Positions 1 through 7,966 of a DNA stretch of 31,669 nucleotides are shown in pieces. The stretch's first letter is position 1. Each line of letters begins with the position of its first letter. Both the position numbers and the translations under genes were made by a program. The notes beneath the pieces were generated by a model. It was given only the letters and a program-made list of their open reading frames with translations, did not search any database and had not been told where the DNA came from. Source of the DNA: MESE01 sp036675035 (GTDB taxonomy: Bacteria > Pseudomonadota > Gammaproteobacteria > Burkholderiales > Burkholderiaceae_D); the NCBI GenBank assembly GCA_036675035.1, contig JAKFFO010000039.1, positions 1 to 31,669 on the forward strand, given 5' to 3'.

Positions 1-348
1 CTGCATCGGATTTAGCTGTGCTGGGCCGCCAGGCATGGCGGGTTCCTGTTGAAGACTGGGCCCTTGGTTCAGGAACCCATTCACCATCTGGAGCAGGTGG
101 TCAGCTGGTACTTCCTCCCTAAGTAGTGAAAAATCTTCTCGCCCAAGCGTATTCTTCGCGAAATTTATACTGCATTGTTATGTGGGCTTTGCATGGCATA
201 TACAACTGGATCGTCGAAATGCGCGGCAATTTGTCGCGCTTCGCTTGCAAGGCCTGTTGCACTTATCGCTCAAAGCGCCACCTACTCCGAGCTCGCAATG
301 AAGTGCCGGTCGTGCGGCAACTTCCTGATCGGGAATCGAAGCTACGAT
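1..348. other. Window-edge stretch with no recognised gene
   Basis: Nothing here could be assigned. Plus-strand frame 3 is open from the window edge to a TAA at 120-122, which could be the tail of a gene that starts outside. The minus strand is also open from about 177 to the edge, but without a convincing start codon. I recognise neither translation. The remainder, 123-348, holds only short overlapping reading frames and a 6-bp inverted repeat (GAATCG/CGATTC) near 333-350. It lies downstream of the minus-strand response regulator, so it may simply be the region past that gene's stop. Confidence 0.4.
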
Positions 349-1344
349 TCAACTGGATTTTTGCAGAAAAGCCGCTTCCTGATCAGTCCCGACCACGCCG
401 GTTATACCCTGCCGCACCCCCAAGGCTCCACGCCGGTGGGCAATTTCCCACAAGGCGTTCAAGGTAGGCGCCGACGACGATGTGGTTTCTCGGTGCTGAC
501 ATAAAGACACCAGCCCGCAACTTGCCGTTACTGTCTCTTGATCGTCTTTTGAAAGATTCGCATTTGAAATCGCACGGCATAGGCGATCTGCAAAATTGCG
601 AGCGGAATCGAAATTTACACTGCCGGTAACCAACGTAAATTCCGCATCGCCGGTCTTGGCCACAATATCGGTTTGCCGTACCGTAGCTTGCAGCAAATGT
701 CCAATTGCATTAATGACGCTTTCCGATGGAGTCGCAGCCGCATCTTCCGAATCATTCTTCCGGAGTGCAAGACATACGCTCAAAAGAACAAAATTCTTGT
801 TATGGCGTATCGCATTCGCCAACATGGCTTCGGCCTGCATTTGCAATGCATAGGGTGAAGAAAGTTTGACGGCGGTGTCAGCCGGATCGCTCTGAACCAG
901 CGCTTCCAGACTGCGCTCATATTGCTGCTGGGTGCTGACCAGCTTGGAAAGTATGTCGAGGCGCGATAACAATTGTGCGGTACCGATACCCTTTGTAATC
1001 AGATCGGTTGCTCCGGCCGCTTTGGCTCGTTCCCGCTCTTCCTGTTCATCGCTACCGGATACGACAACCACCGGCATGGTTCGTATCCGGCTGATTTTTG
1101 ATCCGCGAATTCTTTGCAGCAAACCGTAGCCGTCGAGCTTCGGCATGGTCAAATCGGTAATCAGGACGCGAATATTCGGATCGAGCAGCAGAATTTCCCA
1201 AGCCTGTTCTCCATCGAGCGCTTCGCGGAATTCGAACATGCCCTGAATATGCTTGATTAATGTCGCGCGCACGATTCGCGAATCGTCTGCGATCAGAACA
1301 CGGGGCTTGAGGGAAATATCCACCGAAGGTGTGTTTGTAAGCAT
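349..1344 (-). CDS. Response regulator with degenerate GGDEF domain
   Basis: A 331-residue protein with an N-terminal receiver domain (about 14-130) and a C-terminal GGDEF-like domain (about 180-315). The receiver keeps the acidic pair D20/D21, the phosphoacceptor D64 (in TDLTMPKLDG), S96 and K118, so it should be phosphorylatable. The GGDEF motif is GDAEF (232-236), and the upstream metal-binding Asp of the usual LDxDxFK segment is missing. Diguanylate cyclase activity is therefore unlikely. However, the RxxD inhibitory-site motif (RQTD, 223-226) sits exactly five residues before GDAEF, as in active cyclases, which suggests the domain may still bind c-di-GMP. It is divergent from the NlpC/P60 gene across 112 bp. 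The domain calls are confident; the receptor role is inference. Confidence 0.88.
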   Translation of the reverse strand: MLTNTPSVDISLKPRVLIADDSRIVRATLIKHIQGMFEFREALDGEQAWEILLLDPNIRVLITDLTMPKLDGYGLLQRIRGSKISRIRTMPVVVVSGSDEQEERERAKAAGATDLITKGIGTAQLLSRLDILSKLVSTQQQYERSLEALVQSDPADTAVKLSSPYALQMQAEAMLANAIRHNKNFVLLSVCLALRKNDSEDAAATPSESVINAIGHLLQATVRQTDIVAKTGDAEFTLVTGSVNFDSARNFADRLCRAISNANLSKDDQETVTASCGLVSLCQHRETTSSSAPTLNALWEIAHRRGALGVRQGITGVVGTDQEAAFLQKSS

Positions 1345-1396
1345 GCTGCCGAACCTTTTCCGTATTAGCCTATAGCATACCTTCCCGACAGAAATT

Positions 1397-1425
1397 TTGA
1401 CAGTCCCATCCGATTCGCCTACATT
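1397..1425 (+). promoter_or_regulatory. Sigma70-type promoter for the NlpC/P60 gene
   Basis: The -35 is TTGACA at 1397-1402 and the -10 is TACATT at 1420-1425, with a 17-bp spacer. Transcription would start near 1432, about 25 nt before the ATG at 1457. The -35 is a perfect consensus and the -10 matches 5 of 6. Confidence 0.65.
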
Positions 1426-1456
1426 TAAACAACCGTTGCATACGGATTAATGAATA

Positions 1457-2056
1457 ATGGCAATTCAACAAAAAAATAACCGGATCTCGGTGGCGGTCCA
1501 TGGCGCTGTTTTATTAGCGGCGCTCCAAGTTTGTGCGCCTTCCCGATCCGCAGAAATGGTGCCAGCCGAGCCGATTCCGCATGCGGCCAATATTGAAACC
1601 TTCACAAATCGGGCATCCGAACTGGCAATGCGCGCGATGGCGCTGGTCGGCATCCGATACAAGTACGGAGGTAATTCACCTGAAGATGGGCTGGATTGCA
1701 GCGGCTTGGTGCATTTTGTATTCAAGGAGGCTTGGGGCACAACCCTTCCGAGAACCGTCGAAGAGATCAGTCGCGTTGGACAAGAGGTTCAGACATACGA
1801 ATTGCGACCGGGCGATCTGGTGTTTTACAACACCCTTAAACGCGCGTTTTCGCATGTGGGAGTGTATCTGGGAGATAACAAGTTCGTACATTCTCCATCA
1901 TCCGGCGGCAAAGTAAGAATTGAGCGCATGGACGTGCATTACTGGCAAAAACGCTTCGATGGCGCACGCCGGATTAACGATCCGGAACAATCCGCAACAG
2001 TTCGCCTGCGCCTGAACAGTCCTCAAGCCACGCCGATCGCCGACCACGCTTGGTAA
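1457..2056 (+). CDS. NlpC/P60 family peptidoglycan hydrolase
   Basis: A 199-residue exported cysteine peptidase, predicted to cut peptide stems of peptidoglycan in the periplasm (NlpC/P60 families usually cleave the D-Glu-diaminopimelate bond). Residues 1-32 form a plausible signal sequence with a hydrophobic core around 13-26. The catalytic domain covers about 50-170. The nucleophile is Cys81 in DCSGL, the general-base His is His133 in SHVGVYLGD, and the third polar residue is His145 in FVHSPSSGG. The RPGDLVFY strand before the His is typical of the family. The ribosome-binding site is weak (CGGA about 10 nt upstream). It has its own promoter and converges on the patatin gene with only 18 bp between the two stop codons. 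The family assignment is firm; the exact substrate is not known. Confidence 0.93.
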   Translation: MAIQQKNNRISVAVHGAVLLAALQVCAPSRSAEMVPAEPIPHAANIETFTNRASELAMRAMALVGIRYKYGGNSPEDGLDCSGLVHFVFKEAWGTTLPRTVEEISRVGQEVQTYELRPGDLVFYNTLKRAFSHVGVYLGDNKFVHSPSSGGKVRIERMDVHYWQKRFDGARRINDPEQSATVRLRLNSPQATPIADHAW

Positions 2057-2074
2057 TTTCTGATGACCGGCCAG

Positions 2075-2977
2075 TCATTGGCCACGTTTCAGTTGAAGCT
2101 TTTGCCGGATCTCGGGCATCGCTGCAAGCACGGCTTGCTCACCGGCCAAAATGGCAAGATTGCGGCTCTCGAAATCATTGCCTCGCATCGTCGCTAGCGC
2201 AGGTCGTATGACAATATCGGCGTTGCGCAATTCATGCCGGTTTATGCTTTGCCCCATGATGGCAAAGGTTTGCAGAAGCATATCCAGCGAACTGGAGGTA
2301 TGCTCGCCTTCCGGCTGAGCCGAAATGTTCACTGCGATTACGAAATCGGCTCCCATTTCATGGGCGAAGCGAACCGGAACCGGTGACACCAGGCCACCAT
2401 CGACATAGGCCTGATCGCCGATTTTCACGGGCTGGAATACACCGGGAACCGCAGAAGATGCGCGCACTGCAATGCCGGTATTGCCACGTTGAAACAGGAT
2501 CGGCATGCCGGTAGCAAGATCGGTAGCCACTGCGCCGAACCGGATCTTCATCTTCTCGATCGGTATGTTTTTCACCGCCTTGTTGACGTAATTCTGGAGC
2601 GCTTCCCCCTTCAGCACACCGGATATATTTCCAAAAAAAGGCACGGACCAGTCCGATATTGCCGCTTCTTCCATATCCAGCGCCATCCGGTTCAGCGCGA
2701 ATCCATTATTTCCGGCGGCATATAGTGCGCCGACCAGGCTTCCGGCGCTGCTTCCTACGACGAGATCCGGCACGATACCTTGCGCCTCAAGCGCCTTGAT
2801 AACCCCAATGTGGGCAAATCCGCGCGCAGCACCACCACCCAGCGCCAAACCGATTTTGACATTTCGCACCGGATTTTGCTCCGCGGCAGCCGACGACGCC
2901 GGCGGTATTGCGGTGCGGCACCCACTCAGTGCCAGGAGCGCTGAAAGCAAAGAAAGCAGAATCAATCGCATATTCAT
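2075..2977 (-). CDS. Patatin-like phospholipase, lipoprotein
   Basis: A patatin-family serine lipase of about 300 residues. I chose the ATG at 2977 because translation then begins MNMRLILL and runs straight into a lipoprotein signal peptide with lipobox LSGC. The reading frame is open to 3040, but that extension would bury the signal. The oxyanion-hole motif GGGAARG, the nucleophile elbow GSSAGS and the catalytic Asp in DGGLVSPVPV are all present, so the Ser-Asp dyad looks intact. The protein should be anchored in an envelope membrane and hydrolyse acyl ester bonds of lipids. Similar proteins (RssA/YlbK-like) are common in proteobacteria. It is divergent from the iron-binding protein gene at 3118, with the Fur-like box between them. 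The enzyme class is clear; the substrate is unknown. Confidence 0.9.
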   Translation of the reverse strand: MNMRLILLSLLSALLALSGCRTAIPPASSAAAEQNPVRNVKIGLALGGGAARGFAHIGVIKALEAQGIVPDLVVGSSAGSLVGALYAAGNNGFALNRMALDMEEAAISDWSVPFFGNISGVLKGEALQNYVNKAVKNIPIEKMKIRFGAVATDLATGMPILFQRGNTGIAVRASSAVPGVFQPVKIGDQAYVDGGLVSPVPVRFAHEMGADFVIAVNISAQPEGEHTSSSLDMLLQTFAIMGQSINRHELRNADIVIRPALATMRGNDFESRNLAILAGEQAVLAAMPEIRQKLQLKRGQ

Positions 2978-3043
2978 GAAACCGGAAATGATGGACGGGC
3001 TGGATTGTAGCTTACGGAAAGCTCTGCAGGACAAAGCCACAAC

Positions 3044-3058
3044 TGAGAATGATTCACA
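3044..3058 (+). promoter_or_regulatory. Fur-box-like operator upstream of iron-binding protein
   Basis: The 15 bases match 12 of 15 positions of the 7-1-7 Fur consensus TGATAATGATTATCA, including the central G and six of seven positions in the left half. The site overlaps the -35 element of the promoter at 3053-3081, the usual position for Fur repression. The downstream gene encodes a ferric-iron-binding protein, which fits iron control. Confidence 0.55.
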
Positions 3059-3081
3059 TTTCTATTAATTCTGTTTATACT
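3053..3081 (+). promoter_or_regulatory. Promoter of the Fe(III)-binding protein gene
   Basis: The -35 is TTCACA at 3053-3058 (5 of 6) and the -10 is TATACT at 3076-3081 (5 of 6), with a 17-bp spacer. Transcription would start around 3088, about 30 nt before the ATG at 3118. A Shine-Dalgarno sequence, AGAGG, lies at 3107-3111. Confidence 0.6.
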
Positions 3082-3117
3082 GACTCAACAAAAATTTTTC
3101 CTTTATAGAGGTTTTCC

Positions 3118-4161
3118 ATGAAGTTATTTCCTTCTCAGAAGTTATGTCTCGCCGTGGCGATTTTTTCGACCGCGGTATCAGGATATGCGCAAGAAAAAAT
3201 CCTGAATCTCTATTCGGCACGGCATTATCAGACTGACGAACAGCTCTATTCGAATTTCACCAAGCAAACCGGTATCAAGATCAATCGCATTGAAGCCGAC
3301 GACAACCAATTGCTTGCGCGTTTGAAGAATGAAGGAAAAAACAGCCCGGCAGATGTGATCTTGATGGTGGACGCGGCTCGCTTGTGGCGTGCGCAAATCG
3401 AAGGATTGTTCCAGCCGGTAAAATCGTCGATTCTGAATTCCCGTATCCCCGCCAATCTGCGCAGCAAGGATGACGGCAACGGCGCCGAATGGTACGGTTT
3501 TTCAACGCGGGCTCGCGTCATCGTATATGACAAGGCATCGGTAAAACCGGAAGACGTTGCCACCTATGAATCGCTTGCCGATCCAAAAAACAAGGGCAAG
3601 GTCTGTACGCGGTCCGGCTCGCATCCTTACATGCTCTCATTGATCGGGGCGATGATCGAACGAAACGGCGAACAGGCAACCGAAGACTGGGCGACCGGCG
3701 TCGTAGCGAATTTCGCGCGTCCTCCGCGCGGGGGCGACACCGACCAGATCAAAGGCGTGGCATCCGGCGAATGCGGCGTAGCGCTTGCCAATTCTTACTA
3801 CTACGTTCGCATGCTTCGCTCGACCAAGCCGGAAGATAAGGAAGCAATGAGCAAGGTCGGTTTCATCTGGCCTAACCAGAAAACTTCCGGCACGCATATC
3901 AACATCTCCGGCGGCGGCGTGGCAAAGAACGCCCCGAATCGTGAAGCGGCGGTCAAGTTTCTGGAATACCTTGCCAGCAACGAGGCACAAGCCTATTTCG
4001 CCAACGGCAATAATGAATGGCCAGCGGTCGCATCTGCAGTGGTAAAAAATCCTGCACTGGAATCGCTGGGCAAATTCAAGACGGAAAACATTTCGATTGC
4101 CACCATCGGCAAGAATCAAATCGCAGCACAAAAGATTCTTGACCGCGTCGGCTACAAGTAA
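3118..4161 (+). CDS. Fe(III) ABC transporter periplasmic binding protein
   Basis: A 347-residue periplasmic ferric-iron-binding protein of the FbpA/FutA/AfuA group. A signal peptide ends near residue 24 (SGYA before QEKILN). The mature protein opens with LNLYSARHYQTDE, the segment that carries iron-coordinating residues in this family. A tyrosine cluster (SYYYVRML) about two thirds along matches the paired Tyr ligands of FbpA-type proteins. The length is normal. A Fur-like box overlaps its promoter, and a strong terminator follows 16 bp after the stop, so it is a single-gene unit. No permease or ATPase partner is in the window, so those must be elsewhere. The family is clear; preference for free Fe(III) over a chelate is inferred. 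Confidence 0.92.
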   Translation: MKLFPSQKLCLAVAIFSTAVSGYAQEKILNLYSARHYQTDEQLYSNFTKQTGIKINRIEADDNQLLARLKNEGKNSPADVILMVDAARLWRAQIEGLFQPVKSSILNSRIPANLRSKDDGNGAEWYGFSTRARVIVYDKASVKPEDVATYESLADPKNKGKVCTRSGSHPYMLSLIGAMIERNGEQATEDWATGVVANFARPPRGGDTDQIKGVASGECGVALANSYYYVRMLRSTKPEDKEAMSKVGFIWPNQKTSGTHINISGGGVAKNAPNREAAVKFLEYLASNEAQAYFANGNNEWPAVASAVVKNPALESLGKFKTENISIATIGKNQIAAQKILDRVGYK

Positions 4162-4177
4162 TCTGGAAATATCCCGA

Positions 4178-4212
4178 AAAAGGATTCAATCATTCGGTGG
4201 TTGAATCCTTTT
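4178..4212. terminator. Bidirectional rho-independent terminator
   Basis: A perfect 12-bp stem (4178-4189 pairing with 4201-4212) encloses an 11-nt loop. The right arm ends in TTTT and the left arm begins with a five-A run at 4177-4181, giving a U-tract in either direction. It sits between the convergent iron-binding protein gene and phoR and should serve both. Confidence 0.85.
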
Positions 4213-4267
4213 ATCTATTGCGACCAGCGCGGCCCCGCTGGATACATCCGTTCTCGAACGGGCCGAC

Positions 4268-5557
4268 TCAGACTTTCGCGCCATGCGGAAATTTCACCGT
4301 AAATACACTTCCCTGGCCCGGCCTCGATTCAATCGCCAAGGTTGCATGGTGACGCAGCAGCACGTGTTTCACGATTGCGAGTCCTAGCCCGGTACCCTGA
4401 GTCTCGCGCGACCGGCTTTTATCGACACGGTAAAACCGCTCTGTCAATCGCGAAATATGCTCAGGGCGAATGCCTATGCCGGTATCGCGAACGGAAAACT
4501 GCGGGCCGCTTGCAGTCTCTCGCCATGACAATTCGATTGCGCCATTTTCTGGCGTGTAGCGCACCGCATTCGATGCCAGATTGCTGAACGCACTCCGCAG
4601 TTCTTCGGCGCTACCATGAATATCCGGTCCTTCGTTGTGGAGCGAAATATCATGTTTGCCACCGGACAAGGCCCGCGCTTCCTGAAGAATCTGATTCAAG
4701 AGATTCTTCATGTCTATCGGTTCGGCGAGCAGCGGATAATCCGACGACTCCAATCGCGTCAGCGACAGCATGTCCTCCACCAGGTTTTGCATGCGGTTTC
4801 CCTGCTCGGTCATGAGCCGCAAATGTGAGGACCGGGTCTCGGTATCCATGGTCGGCTGGGCGAGTGCAATTTCCAGAAAGCCGTTGATTACCGTAAGAGG
4901 CGTACGCAACTCATGCGATGCGTTGGCAATGAAGTCGCGGCGCATCATTTCGATACGGTCCGATTCGGTCGCATCATGGGTTACCAGAATCTGCCGTCGC
5001 GTTTCGAACGGAATGATATGCGCAATCAATTTTCGCTCGCGCAACGCCAACGTCAACGGCTGTTCATAGCGTCCGAGAATGACATAGTCGATGAATGCCG
5101 GATTGCGAATCAGATTGGTTACCCGCATTCCCTTGTCCCGCTCCAGATTCAATCCGAGGTGGCGTTCTGCGGCTGGATTGCACCACTCAAGGAAAAGAAC
5201 GTCATCCATGATTACCACGCCGTCCGGCAACAGGCTCATTGCCTGTCGAAAGCGCGCCAGCCATTCCGTCAGCTCCGTGCGGTTTCTTTCGTCACCGCGC
5301 CGCAAGCGGTATAGCCGGGAAAATATCTCGGTCCACGCGCCCCATCCGTCAGGGAGCTTGGCGCTATCCGGATCGTCCAGCCAGGCTGCGAGTTGATACA
5401 GATAGTGAAGCTGCAGCAAGACCAATGCGGCCATTCCAATCAAGCCGATCGCCAACCCGACAAGCGGTCCCCAAAAAAACCATGCAATGCCGCCAGCGGA
5501 CACTATGAGCAGCAAACGCAACGCGGCCGGGACCCAAAACAGCAATTGTGGATTCAT
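4268..5557 (-). CDS. phoR: Phosphate-regulon sensor histidine kinase PhoR
   Basis: A 429-residue membrane-bound sensor kinase that phosphorylates PhoB when phosphate is scarce. Two N-terminal hydrophobic segments (about 5-28 and 31-52) anchor it with no large periplasmic loop, as is normal for PhoR, which senses phosphate through PstSCAB/PhoU. A linker and a PAS domain (about 100-200) follow. The HisKA domain has FIANASHELRTPL with phosphorylated His215. The ATPase domain carries the N-box (SNLASNAVRYTP), DTGIG and GTGLGLAIV. It begins with ATG at 5557 behind a good AGAGGG ribosome site. It is last in the pst-pho run, 108 bp after phoB, and ends in front of the shared terminator. The assignment is supported by both sequence and context. 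Confidence 0.96.
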   Translation of the reverse strand: MNPQLLFWVPAALRLLLIVSAGGIAWFFWGPLVGLAIGLIGMAALVLLQLHYLYQLAAWLDDPDSAKLPDGWGAWTEIFSRLYRLRRGDERNRTELTEWLARFRQAMSLLPDGVVIMDDVLFLEWCNPAAERHLGLNLERDKGMRVTNLIRNPAFIDYVILGRYEQPLTLALRERKLIAHIIPFETRRQILVTHDATESDRIEMMRRDFIANASHELRTPLTVINGFLEIALAQPTMDTETRSSHLRLMTEQGNRMQNLVEDMLSLTRLESSDYPLLAEPIDMKNLLNQILQEARALSGGKHDISLHNEGPDIHGSAEELRSAFSNLASNAVRYTPENGAIELSWRETASGPQFSVRDTGIGIRPEHISRLTERFYRVDKSRSRETQGTGLGLAIVKHVLLRHHATLAIESRPGQGSVFTVKFPHGAKV

Positions 5558-5665
5558 AACCCTCTTCTAGTTTATTGAAGCGCCTGAAGCCCGTGATGTC
5601 TCACGCGCACAGCCAAGTCGGGAGCGACCCCTTGAAAACCTGATCGCTGCGGTGATCAACCTCGT

Positions 5666-6355
5666 TCATTTTTCCGAGAGCATGTATCCGACACTACGCA
5701 CGGTCTTGATCATGGATTCCGCGTCCTTCAATGCCTTTCTAAGTCGCAGCACATGCACATCGACCGTCCGCTCCTCGATCATCACATGATCGCCCCACAC
5801 CTTGTCGAGCAACTGGCTTCGCGAAAAAACGCGGTTCGGATGCGACATCAGGAATTTCAACAGTTTGAATTCCGCATGGCCGATGTCGATTTTCTGATTG
5901 TTCACACTGACAATGCAACTGACCGGATCGAGGCTGACCTCCCCGATAGTGAGCTGGCTTTGCGCGTGCTCGGGCGCTTTTCGTCTGAGCAGCGCCTTGA
6001 TACGGGCAGTCAGTTCACGGGGTGAAAAAGGCTTGGTAATGTAGTCGTCGGCGCCATTGTTAAGGCCGGCGATCTTGTCTTCCTCCATGCTTTTGGCCGT
6101 CAGCATGATGATCGGCAGCTCATTGAACTGCCGATCGGCGCGTATCTTCGACAGCAGACGCAGCCCGGTTTGATCGGGCAGCATCCAGTCCAGCAAAATC
6201 ATCTGCGGCATGCGTTTCTGCATGAAATCCCAGGCGTCGGTCGCGGTGCTTGTCGCGAATGTGTTCCAACCGGCTTCCTTCAATGTAAAAGTCACCAGCT
6301 CGACGATGGCCGGCTCGTCTTCGACAATGAGAATGACGGGATTATCGGTGGCCAT
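5666..6355 (-). CDS. phoB: Phosphate-regulon response regulator PhoB
   Basis: A 229-residue OmpR/PhoB-class transcription factor. The receiver domain (1-120) has acidic residues E12/D13, phosphoacceptor D56 (LLDWMLPD) and a conserved Lys in ITKPF. The winged-helix domain (about 130-228) contains the recognition-helix region EERTVDVHVLRLRKAL and the terminal hairpin TVRSVGYML. Phosphorylated PhoB binds Pho boxes and recruits RNA polymerase. A Pho box lies in front of pstS at 11041-11058. The gene starts 11 bp after phoU and precedes phoR, matching the Burkholderiales order. The length is normal and no key residue is missing. Confidence 0.97.
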   Translation of the reverse strand: MATDNPVILIVEDEPAIVELVTFTLKEAGWNTFATSTATDAWDFMQKRMPQMILLDWMLPDQTGLRLLSKIRADRQFNELPIIMLTAKSMEEDKIAGLNNGADDYITKPFSPRELTARIKALLRRKAPEHAQSQLTIGEVSLDPVSCIVSVNNQKIDIGHAEFKLLKFLMSHPNRVFSRSQLLDKVWGDHVMIEERTVDVHVLRLRKALKDAESMIKTVRSVGYMLSEK

Positions 6356-6366
6356 GTCAGTTTTCG

Positions 6367-7071
6367 CTAACGCGCATTATCGATTTTTGTGGCGACATAA
6401 TCAGTATGTCGAATATCCTTGCCTTCAACTACATAGATCACGTACTCGGCGATGTTTTTCGCGTGATCGCCAATTCGCTCGATCGCCTTGGCTACCCATA
6501 AGGTGTCCAGCGCTGCCGATATCGTACGCGGGTCTTCCATCATGAACGTAATCAGGTTGCGCATGATCGTGCGGAATTCGTGGTCGATAAGCTGGTCGGC
6601 CGCGATCAGTCCGGCCGCCTGTTTCTCATCCAGCCGTGCGAACGCATCCAGCGCATCGTGCAACAGCTCCGCTGCACTATTGGCGATCACGCGCACCGTT
6701 TCATAATGATTGACGGTTGCAACGCCGCGCTCCTGGATCGTCTTCGCAGCCCGCGCAATCTTGGTTGCTTCGTCGCCAATCCGCTCAAGGTCGGTGATGA
6801 CCTTGATTGTCGCCATGACGGTGCGCAAGTCATTCGCTGCCGGTTGCCGCTTGACGATCAGGTGGCTGCAGATGTCGTCCAATGCAACTTCCAATCGATT
6901 AACTTCTTCATCCGCTTTTATCACGTGCTCCGCCTGCGCCGCATCGACGGTTCGAAAACAAACCATCGCATCGCGAAACTGGTTTTCCACCAATCCGCCC
7001 ATCAGCAATACCTTGGAACGTATTGCCTCCAGATCGAGATCGTACTGTTTCGAAGAATGCTCTGTCGGCAT
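6367..7071 (-). CDS. phoU: Phosphate signalling protein PhoU
   Basis: A 234-residue all-helical cytoplasmic protein that links the PstSCAB transporter to PhoR and keeps the Pho regulon off when phosphate is plentiful. It contains the two symmetrical three-helix repeats of the family. Each has the metal-binding signature: DLERIGDEATKIA in the first half and AIERIGDHAKNIAE in the second. A strong ribosome site (AAGGAG, 7 nt before the ATG) precedes it. It lies 82 bp after pstB, and the gap includes a tandem 13-bp duplication, and it is followed 11 bp later by phoB. Confidence 0.96.
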   Translation of the reverse strand: MPTEHSSKQYDLDLEAIRSKVLLMGGLVENQFRDAMVCFRTVDAAQAEHVIKADEEVNRLEVALDDICSHLIVKRQPAANDLRTVMATIKVITDLERIGDEATKIARAAKTIQERGVATVNHYETVRVIANSAAELLHDALDAFARLDEKQAAGLIAADQLIDHEFRTIMRNLITFMMEDPRTISAALDTLWVAKAIERIGDHAKNIAEYVIYVVEGKDIRHTDYVATKIDNAR

Positions 7072-7081
7072 TGCCTATCTC

Positions 7082-7107
7082 CTTAGTCGTTCAACTTAGT
7101 CGTTCAA
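7082..7107. repeat. Tandem 13-bp duplication between pstB and phoU
   Basis: The unit CTTAGTCGTTCAA occurs twice head to tail, at 7082-7094 and 7095-7107, with no mismatch. On the coding (minus) strand the second copy runs directly into the phoU Shine-Dalgarno AAGGAG. Confidence 0.9.
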
Positions 7108-7153
7108 TAATCACACTGTGCCATTCGCTTGCCCGCGCATACAAGTCGCAGCA

Positions 7154-7951
7154 TTATCCGAATCGGCCGGTTATATAGTCCTGGGTTGCGCGCTTGGCCG
7201 GCATCATGAAAATCTGATCGGTCTCACCGGATTCAATCAATTCTCCCAGATACATGTAAGCGGTGTAGTCGGAACAGCGTGCCGCCTGCTGCATGTTGTG
7301 CGTGACGATCGCGATCGTATAATCCTGTTTCAGTTCGGTGATCAGCTCTTCGATCTTCGCGGTGGAAATCGGATCCAGCGCAGAGGTCGGCTCATCGAGC
7401 AGCAATACATCCGGCTTGACCGCTACGCCGCGGGCGATGCACAAGCGTTGCTGCTGACCGCCGGACAGGCTCAATCCGCTTTTATGCAGCTTGTCCTTGA
7501 CCTCGCCCCACAACGCTGCCTTGTTGAGCGCCCACTCGACGCGCTCATCCATTTCACCTCTCGGCAGGCTCTCATAGAGCCGCACGCCGAACGCAATGTT
7601 TTCGTAGACCGTCATCGGAAAAGGTGTCGGCTTCTGAAACACCATGCCGATCTTCGCACGGAGCATGTTCACGTCCTGGCCCCGTTCCAGGATATTTCGC
7701 CCTGCGTACATCACCTTTCCTTCCGCGCGCTGCCCCGGATACAAGTCGTACATGCGGTTCAGCGTGCGCAGCAGCGTCGATTTTCCACAACCGGAAGGTC
7801 CGATGAAGGCAGTCACTTTTTTCTCGTGAATATCCAGATTGATGTCTTTCAGACCCTGGAAGCTTCCATAGAAAAAATTCAGCCCCGATATCTCAATGGT
7901 TTTCTTGAGCACGGCATGGGTGGATGCATCTGCAATCATCTGATTATTCAT
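7154..7951 (-). CDS. pstB: Phosphate ABC transporter ATPase PstB
   Basis: A 265-residue ABC ATPase that drives phosphate import through PstC/PstA. The Walker A motif is GPSGCGKST (51-59), followed by the Q-loop (VFQKPTPFPMTVYENIAFG, typical of PstB), the ABC signature LSGGQQQRLCIAR, Walker B VLLLDEPTSALD and the switch His in IVTHNMQQA. The C-terminal part (YLGELIESGETDQIFMMP...TQDYITGRFG) is characteristic of PstB. It follows pstA by 15 bp in the same transcription unit. All catalytic residues are present. Confidence 0.97.
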   Translation of the reverse strand: MNNQMIADASTHAVLKKTIEISGLNFFYGSFQGLKDINLDIHEKKVTAFIGPSGCGKSTLLRTLNRMYDLYPGQRAEGKVMYAGRNILERGQDVNMLRAKIGMVFQKPTPFPMTVYENIAFGVRLYESLPRGEMDERVEWALNKAALWGEVKDKLHKSGLSLSGGQQQRLCIARGVAVKPDVLLLDEPTSALDPISTAKIEELITELKQDYTIAIVTHNMQQAARCSDYTAYMYLGELIESGETDQIFMMPAKRATQDYITGRFG

Positions 7952-7966
7952 ATCGAATGGAAAAAA

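Noticed and set aside
3..122. Open frame at the left edge that could be the tail of a plus-strand gene
   Set aside because: Only about 39 codons, no recognised motif, and the opposite strand is equally open, so neither could be called a gene.
2069..2083. Inverted repeat GGCCA/TGGCC between the convergent NlpC and patatin genes
   Set aside because: Only a 5-bp stem, no T-run on either side, and it overlaps the patatin stop codon; not enough for a terminator.
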